From Frederiksenia canicola (GTDB lineage: Bacteria > Pseudomonadota > Gammaproteobacteria > Enterobacterales > Pasteurellaceae): a stretch of 64,000 nucleotides of DNA. Positions 58,676 to 64,000 of the stretch are shown in pieces. Position numbers and translations under genes: made by a program. Where the stretch lies: positions 1,612,740-1,676,739 of the forward strand of contig NZ_CP015029.1 in NCBI RefSeq assembly GCF_011455495.1, given 5' to 3'. Numbering within the stretch: position 1 is the first letter of the stretch; every line of letters starts with the position of its first letter. The notes beneath the pieces are model-generated. The model searched no databases, had not been told where the DNA came from, and was given only the letters and a program-made list of their open reading frames with translations.

Positions 58676-61600
58676 ATGGATTCAAAATTTTATCTTTCTA
58701 GAGTTTTATATACAACTAATAATCAAGAATTTAATGAATCTGAACTGCTTTTGGTTGAAAAGAAAGTAATTATTATTCTTGCAGAACCTGGTGCAGGGAA
58801 AAGTTATTTATTAGATAGTTTGGCAAAACAAATCGGTGTTACTAAAAATACTGCAAATATTTTTATTCATTCAAATGAAGAAAAATGTTCCCTACTTGTT
58901 ATTGATGGTTTTGATGAATTAGTAAAAATTGGCTCATCAACGGTAATGAAAGCTCTTACAATGGTTAAAAATACTTCAGCAGAAAGAATAATCTTATCTA
59001 GTCGTTCTAGTGAGTGGTCTGAAGGTTATACACATTATTGTAAAACTCTTTTTGACGAAGAACCTTTATTAGTTTATTTAAAACCTTTCGACGAAATAGA
59101 ACAAAAAGATCTTTTCTTACATTATTACCCACAACAAAATGCAGAACAATTTTTAAAAGAAGCAGCTAATATTGAATTAACGCCATTATTAGCTAATCCT
59201 TTATTTATGAAACTATTTTCAAAATCCTATGTAGAGAACAACCAATGCTTTGAAAATCGTTATTCTGCATTTAGGCTAGCTATTGAAGGATTAGCAAAAG
59301 AAAATAATAGTAGCTATTCTTATGATAAAAATATATTACCTGCTTCTAAAAAAATTGAATTAGTAGAAGATATTTTTACTAAATTAATGTTATCAGGTTC
59401 AGAAGGAATAAGTTTAAGTGATTCGGCCTCTAATCGGTTTTATCCACATATTGTTACTTTAAATTCAGATACAAACATTACACAAATTTTATCTACTCAA
59501 TTTTTCATTCCCTCTGATGAGGCAGAACAACATCGCCCTGTTCATAGAATTGTTGCTGAATATTGTGCTGGTAATTATCTTGCTAAAAAATTGACTTCAG
59601 CATCGAATCCATTAGCTCTGAGTAAAATTTTATCTATTATTGCCCCTAATGATATAGTGCGTGATGAGCTACGTGGTTTGTTTGCTTGGATGGCTGTATT
59701 ATCGGAAAATCAGCGTATTCAGGAAATACTAATTGATTTAGACCCCTATGCAATTTTGTCGAACGGGGATTCTGGATTGCTATTACCTAGCTCAAAAATA
59801 AAATTACTCTCTAAATTAAAAGACTTAAATCAAATAGATCCTTATTTCCGCCGTAGTGATAGATGGAGAAACTTTAGTTTGTCAGAATTTTTTACAGATG
59901 AATTATTGGATGAACTGAAAGATTTATTATCTTTAGATAATGTTGATGGAGATTTACAAAGTCTTTTATTAGAAGTATTAATTGATTCCCCTATAATTTC
60001 AAAATTAACTAATGAACTAAAAAATATTGTTTACGATATCAGCTCTGAATATTGGGATAAATATACACGTAGATTAGCAGGTAAATGTTTATCAAAAGTC
60101 AAAGAGTATAACCACCAAGAAACTTGTAAATTTTTAATTGAAGCAGGAGATAATGTTTCCCTTTCTATAGTAGCTGACATAATGATCGAATCAAATGATA
60201 AATTCCAACTAATTGATTATACCCAATTTTTAATAGTTTGTGCGGTATTATATCCAACAAATTACCGTATTGAGAGAGAGATTGGAGAACGTTTCTTTAT
60301 TAAACGCTTTATTCAAAAATTGAGTTTGAATTTAGTTGTACCATTATTAGATGAGTTATCTGCTAATTTATCTTGTTCTTGTCAAAAAAAGTACAACTGC
60401 CGATGCCGAAATGGCATAAGCAAAATTATCAGTATGCTATTGGATCGTTATTTTGAATTATCTCCAGAACCTTGGGAACCAAAACGAATTTGGGAATGGA
60501 TAAAATCACTTTATTTTCAAGCTAGTGTCAGAAAAGAAGATAGCTTATCAGTAAAAATCTTATCTGAAAATAATACTTTGAGACAAAGTATTATCAAAAT
60601 TGCCTTTGAGAACATGTTTGATCATAAAACTATTAATGAAACTAAATTTTATAGCTTTGAGCAGCATGCTCATTCTGGGCTGTATTTTCAACATCAGGAC
60701 CTTAAATATATTATTGATTTAGCTTTTGATACTAATAATATTACATTATGGTCCTGTTTTATGGTTGGACATGATTTTTATAGTAAAGGAAAATCATCTA
60801 ATTCATTACGTCAGCATATGCGTATGCAATCATTGCAGAAAACTGAATTTTTGCGCGTCTGGTACAGAAATAATAGAGAGCATAAAAAATATTATAAAAG
60901 AAATCTTTTAAAATATAATAGGAAAAAGAGTTATAGAAAATATAATCAAAAACAACGAAAGATTCGTAATAAAGATATTCAATATATTCAAGAAAATAGA
61001 CAATTAATAGAAAGTGGAAAACATTGGAATGCTCTTTTAGCATTTTCTCAAACTATATTACAAGAACCTGATAAAATTTCAGAAAATTTTGGGGATGAGG
61101 AGCTTGTTAGAAATTCTCTATATAATTGTTTAGATTATATTAAGCATGATATACCAAATTTATTAAAACTGGCAGAATTACAATGCCAATCTCAAACTTT
61201 AGATATTGAATTCATTTTATATGCGGCTTGCTTAGAGATTTTAAAGAGAGATGGCTCTTTAAAAAATATATCAGTAGATACATTAATAGCATTACGAGCT
61301 GGTTTTTCTACTTATTGGGTAGGAATGAATTCTGATGATAGAGAGTTACTAAAACAAGAAGTAGATAGATGTCTATTCTTGAATTCAGCAACTGCTGAGC
61401 AATTTTTACGTGACTATATTGAACCACAATTAGCTTGTGTAGAATGTAAAAGTACGTCAGTAAGCTGGTTAGCTCATGATGAAACATTTAAATTTTTACA
61501 GGGGACTCTCCCATTAGAATGGCTGAAAAAGTTCCCTGATATGAATTTTTCAGCACAAAAAGAATTATTGCTATTAGCTATTCAATTTGGTGATCGTGAG

Positions 61601-62695
61601 GAGCTTAAAGAATTAGTTCTGCAATACTGTGAAAAACTGCTTGATATGACAGTAGAGCCAGAAGATGTAGAGATAAAAGTTAAAAGAAATTTCTGGTTTG
61701 CTCATGCTTTTTACTTATTAGATAAAAATTATGAACCTTTTTGGCAAGAACTAATTAAAGATGCTGATAGCATCTTTATTTTAGCAGATCATTTTGGTTC
61801 TTTTGGGGACTATTCAAAATGGATAAGTCTTTCTTCTGTAAAAATAGAGCTAATTCTGAATACTTTTATTGGGCAATGGGAAGAAGTTTATTTGCCTAAT
61901 ATGCATGGCTCTGATAGTCCGCCTTCAGAAAAAGCTTATCGTTTTTTAAGTGGACTAATTTATAAATTGGAAGAAAATAATGAAGATAATCCAATACCAG
62001 TTATAGAACGCTTATTGCAGGATATTCGCTATAAAAAATTTCATACTAGTCTAAAAAGTATTCGATTTAATTGTTTACGTAAATCAGTAATTCAAAATTT
62101 CCAAGTCCCTACAGCCGAGCAAATTGTAAGCTTATTAAATAAAGATGAAATAATCACTGCTGAAAATTTACGTGCAGTTATATTGGAAGAACTTCAAGCC
62201 TATCAAAATGACTTAAATGGGCATGATATTTCTACGAAATCTATTTTTTACCATGGAGAAATGAATATCATCAATCGAGTTGATGAAAATACTGCGACTC
62301 AGCGGATTGCAGAACGTTTAAGATTACGTCTTGAAAATAGACAAGTAATTCCTATACGCGAAGGTTATATGAAAGACAATAATCGTTGTGATATCGTTTT
62401 TTCTAAGTTAATTGATGGAAAAAGAAAAATTTTACCTGTAGAAGTAAAGGGACAATGGCATCCACAACTTTATTCAGCATGTGAGCACCAATTAGATCGT
62501 TTATATACCATTCATCCAGATGCTGATGGACAAGGTATTTACTTAGTATTATGGTTCGGTTCTAATGAAAAGGTCGCCAATAGAAAAAATCATGACATAA
62601 ATAGTGCGGAAGAATTATACCAAAATATTCAAAAGCAAGTACCTGAAGAATTGAGAAACCGAATGGATATTTTTGTTTTAAATTTAGCTCTATAA
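58676..62695 (+). CDS. Large NACHT/STAND-like NTPase with C-terminal PD-(D/E)XK nuclease-like domain
   Basis: 1339 residues, a candidate single-gene anti-phage protein. The NTPase starts almost at the N-terminus: Walker A AEPGAGKS at 36-43, Walker B LLVIDGFDEL at 73-82 with the DGxDE form typical of NACHT proteins, sensor-like RIILSSRSSEW at 104-114, LKPFDEIEQKDLF at 135-147, LTPLLANPLFMKLF at 168-181, and HRIVAEYCAGNYLA at 290-303, similar to the winged-helix HRxxxEYxAxxYL motif of NACHTs. A long helical region follows, with a CxC-x5-CxC cluster at 567-577 and a very basic stretch at 730-766. Residues about 1190-1339 resemble a PD-(D/E)XK nuclease: DIVF (Asp1239), VEVKG (Glu1256, Lys1258), EHQLDRLY. 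GGGAGAGAAAT gives the start. AT-rich, solitary, between IS3 remnants. Confidence 0.85.
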   Translation: MDSKFYLSRVLYTTNNQEFNESELLLVEKKVIIILAEPGAGKSYLLDSLAKQIGVTKNTANIFIHSNEEKCSLLVIDGFDELVKIGSSTVMKALTMVKNTSAERIILSSRSSEWSEGYTHYCKTLFDEEPLLVYLKPFDEIEQKDLFLHYYPQQNAEQFLKEAANIELTPLLANPLFMKLFSKSYVENNQCFENRYSAFRLAIEGLAKENNSSYSYDKNILPASKKIELVEDIFTKLMLSGSEGISLSDSASNRFYPHIVTLNSDTNITQILSTQFFIPSDEAEQHRPVHRIVAEYCAGNYLAKKLTSASNPLALSKILSIIAPNDIVRDELRGLFAWMAVLSENQRIQEILIDLDPYAILSNGDSGLLLPSSKIKLLSKLKDLNQIDPYFRRSDRWRNFSLSEFFTDELLDELKDLLSLDNVDGDLQSLLLEVLIDSPIISKLTNELKNIVYDISSEYWDKYTRRLAGKCLSKVKEYNHQETCKFLIEAGDNVSLSIVADIMIESNDKFQLIDYTQFLIVCAVLYPTNYRIEREIGERFFIKRFIQKLSLNLVVPLLDELSANLSCSCQKKYNCRCRNGISKIISMLLDRYFELSPEPWEPKRIWEWIKSLYFQASVRKEDSLSVKILSENNTLRQSIIKIAFENMFDHKTINETKFYSFEQHAHSGLYFQHQDLKYIIDLAFDTNNITLWSCFMVGHDFYSKGKSSNSLRQHMRMQSLQKTEFLRVWYRNNREHKKYYKRNLLKYNRKKSYRKYNQKQRKIRNKDIQYIQENRQLIESGKHWNALLAFSQTILQEPDKISENFGDEELVRNSLYNCLDYIKHDIPNLLKLAELQCQSQTLDIEFILYAACLEILKRDGSLKNISVDTLIALRAGFSTYWVGMNSDDRELLKQEVDRCLFLNSATAEQFLRDYIEPQLACVECKSTSVSWLAHDETFKFLQGTLPLEWLKKFPDMNFSAQKELLLLAIQFGDREELKELVLQYCEKLLDMTVEPEDVEIKVKRNFWFAHAFYLLDKNYEPFWQELIKDADSIFILADHFGSFGDYSKWISLSSVKIELILNTFIGQWEEVYLPNMHGSDSPPSEKAYRFLSGLIYKLEENNEDNPIPVIERLLQDIRYKKFHTSLKSIRFNCLRKSVIQNFQVPTAEQIVSLLNKDEIITAENLRAVILEELQAYQNDLNGHDISTKSIFYHGEMNIINRVDENTATQRIAERLRLRLENRQVIPIREGYMKDNNRCDIVFSKLIDGKRKILPVEVKGQWHPQLYSACEHQLDRLYTIHPDADGQGIYLVLWFGSNEKVANRKNHDINSAEELYQNIQKQVPEELRNRMDIFVLNLAL

Positions 62696-63039
62696 CATTA
62701 TAAATAAGGCATATTGTCTGAAGTTTATAAAGAGCCTTTTAGGAAATTTACCCAAATTCCGACTATATAGCCTTTGTCTAATCAAACAATTCTTATGGTC
62801 ATCAACCACGACTGGTTAATTTTTCATCGGTTCTTTACAAATAATCAGGTAAGTAGCCTAGGTAAACGATTTAAGTGATGTACCCACCTAAATCTTATTG
62901 AGCTAAAGAGAGGCATATCTTGCGTTCTTATAAATATATTTAGTGGGAAATGTTAAAATATTGCTATCTAATTGATAGACTTTTTACATATATAAATATC
63001 AAAAAGTAAATTAACGTGTAAAAAGAGCCCTTAAAAATA

Positions 63040-63652
63040 TGATCTGACCCCAAAAAGTTAGACTGTTATTTTAAGGACTGTTTCCGATATTGAATCGGAC
63101 TCAGTCCTTTTAATTTGAGCTGAATTCGCTCCTCGTTGTAATAACACACATAGCTTCGTATCGCTTGCTCAAGTGCCTCAATGCTTTCAAAGGATTTTCC
63201 GTGAAAACATTCTGTTTTTAGCCGTCCAAAGAAACTTTCCATCGCTGCATTATCCAAGCAATTGCCTTTTCTTGACATACTTTGGCGAATACCATTCGCT
63301 TTTAAAAAAGCTTGATAGCCTCGCATTTGGTACTGCCAGCCTTGGTCTGAATGTAAAATTGGCGTTGCATTTTTCGGACACTTTCTTACCGCTTGTTCAA
63401 GCATTTGTTGTACCTGTTGAAAGTTCGGGCGACGACTAAGATTGTAAGCAATGATTTCATTGTTAAAATAATCCAAAATCGGCGAGAAGTAGAGCTTTTC
63501 CTCTTTTACCCTAAACTCAGTAATATCCGTCAGCCATTTCTGAGCTGGCGTTGTCGCTTTAAAGTTTCGCTGCAACTGGTTTGGCGCAATTTTACCGACC
63601 TCACCTCGATAAGAGCGATACGTCCGTCTCTTGCGTGGTAAACCGATGATCA
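63040..63652 (-). pseudogene. IS3-family (IS150-like) right-end remnant with 5'-truncated orfB transposase
   Basis: The terminal repeat TGATCTGACCCCAAAAAGTT lies at 63040, and the transposase stop is at 63066. About 195 C-terminal codons of orfB remain: RSYRGEVGKIAPNQLQRNF, catalytic Asp in WLTDITEF, second Asp in LHSDQGWQYQ, and Glu in GNCLDNAAMESFFGRL. All DDE residues are present, but the N-terminal helix-turn-helix part and orfA are gone, so it is inactive. The frame continues upstream to 63713 only by chance read-through into a truncated neighbour gene. The exact left border is uncertain by about 15 bases. Confidence 0.88.
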
Positions 63653-63726
63653 TTTTTAAAAAAGGGAACATGGAAAATACGGGTAGAATACCCACTCCCC
63701 ACAATGGCAACATTAATTTTCTTCAT
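63653..63726 (-). pseudogene. N-terminal stub of a Gfo/Idh/MocA-family oxidoreductase
   Basis: On the minus strand an ATG at 63726 with AAGGA upstream starts MKKINVAIVGSGYSTRIF, then HVPFFKNDHRF, the classic Rossmann start of Gfo/Idh/MocA NAD(P)-dependent oxidoreductases (compare YGYASKTFHAP in YdgJ). After about 27 codons the frame runs into IS3 orfB sequence. The gene was therefore cut by the IS element, and the rest is missing from this side. The TATACT-containing region upstream suggests its promoter survives. Confidence 0.75.
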
Positions 63727-63821
63727 ATTTGGCTATCCTTAATTAATAAAATTGTGGCGAGTATAAGATCGTTTCTATCTATCCGCCATTTAGGTTATTT
63801 ATACAGAATATCTAAATAGAT

Positions 63822-63998
63822 TTAACTTTTGACATCTTTTTTCCTAAATAAAAAGAACCAAACCAAAAATCTTGTGCTGTAAGCCAGCGCAATTAAAATC
63901 GCAAGAAAGTCAAAATAAAAGACCGCTTGCGGTTCATCATAATTGAAATAGGCAAAATCTACTTGTAGCAATAAATAGGGTAACAACTCTCGTTGCAC
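63822..63998 (-). CDS. C-terminal end of a membrane protein (partial at window edge)
   Basis: An open frame of 58 codons entering from beyond 64000 and stopping at 63822-63824: ...VQRELLPYLLLQVDFAYFNY, DEPQAVFYFDFLAILIALAY, STRFLVWFFLFRKKDVKS. One strong hydrophobic helix and a basic end suggest a membrane protein with a cytoplasmic C-terminus. A USS core lies within it. The family cannot be told from this piece. It may precede the oxidoreductase in one operon (95-bp gap). Confidence 0.6.
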   Translation of the reverse strand: MQRELLPYLLLQVDFAYFNYDEPQAVFYFDFLAILIALAYSTRFLVWFFLFRKKDVKS

Positions 63999-64000
63999 AA

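Noticed and set aside
60798-61043. 81-codon antisense frame within the NACHT-like gene
   Set aside because: Tyr/Phe-rich mirror of the Lys/Asn-rich basic stretch; no start signal.
62696-63039. Gene in the 344-bp gap behind the NACHT-like gene
   Set aside because: Only short frames without ribosome sites; AT-rich, possibly decayed DNA. No tRNA, repeat or terminator that I can support.

Overview
The window looks like chromosomal DNA of a gamma-proteobacterium of the family Pasteurellaceae, from the Actinobacillus/Mannheimia/Bibersteinia side. The main evidence is the very frequent 9-10-mer ACAAGCGGT(C), the 'Apl-type' DNA uptake signal sequence (USS). Copies are often followed about 15 bases later by an AATTTTGCAAA tract. 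Protein similarities to E. coli and Haemophilus agree. I cannot name the species from sequence alone.

Layout. 0.2-4.8 kb: phosphate transport (PhoU-like/Pit), a YgiM-like SH3 protein, and a minus-strand tgt / hemerythrin / TusA-like operon. 5.1-14.7 kb: one giant trimeric autotransporter adhesin of about 3206 residues, with long near-identical DNA repeats. 14.9-23.7 kb: B12-dependent metH, an AT-rich orphan membrane gene, a RhuM-family gene, a DUF72 gene, cmoB and tesB. 23.8-31.2 kb: SRP RNA, leuB, ispA/xseB, a MOSC protein, an LTA-synthase-like membrane sulfatase, mnmC, and an unannotated 26-codon YnhF-like gene. 31.4-38.4 kb: purR, dedA, an AT-rich orphan gene, uvrB, a zinc alcohol dehydrogenase, epmB and a small secreted protein. 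38.5-45.6 kb: efp, zapB, tdk, a 33-residue membrane protein, fnr, arfA with its intragenic hairpin, a methyltransferase, a PerM-like protein, a YvcK-like protein and queA. 45.6-53.6 kb: comEC/rec2, sstT, dgkA, an L,D-transpeptidase, ushA, initiator tRNA-Met and mltA. 53.7-58.3 kb: an IS3-family remnant, then a FecCD/BtuCDF-type ABC importer and a BtuB-like TonB receptor. 58.7-62.7 kb: a solitary 1339-residue NACHT/STAND-like NTPase with a C-terminal PD-(D/E)XK nuclease-like domain. 63.0-64.0 kb: a second IS3 remnant in the opposite orientation, which has cut off an oxidoreductase gene, and the 3' end of a membrane-protein gene.

Functional links. Four genes modify the tRNA wobble position (tgt, queA, cmoB, mnmC). 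efp sits beside epmB, which helps modify EF-P. metH needs cobalamin, and the BtuB/BtuF/BtuC/BtuD-like cluster could supply it, although iron or heme as substrate is not excluded. comEC/rec2 and the dense USS both belong to natural transformation. The strongest candidate for an undescribed system is the 58.7-62.7 kb gene: a single-gene NTPase-nuclease in accessory DNA lying between inverted IS3 remnants, with the hallmarks of an anti-phage STAND protein but with the nuclease at the C-terminus and no N-terminal effector. Other points worth following are a shared palindromic element directly behind two unrelated orphan genes, two very small membrane-protein genes, and terminator-like hairpins in the leaders of mnmC and of the TonB receptor.
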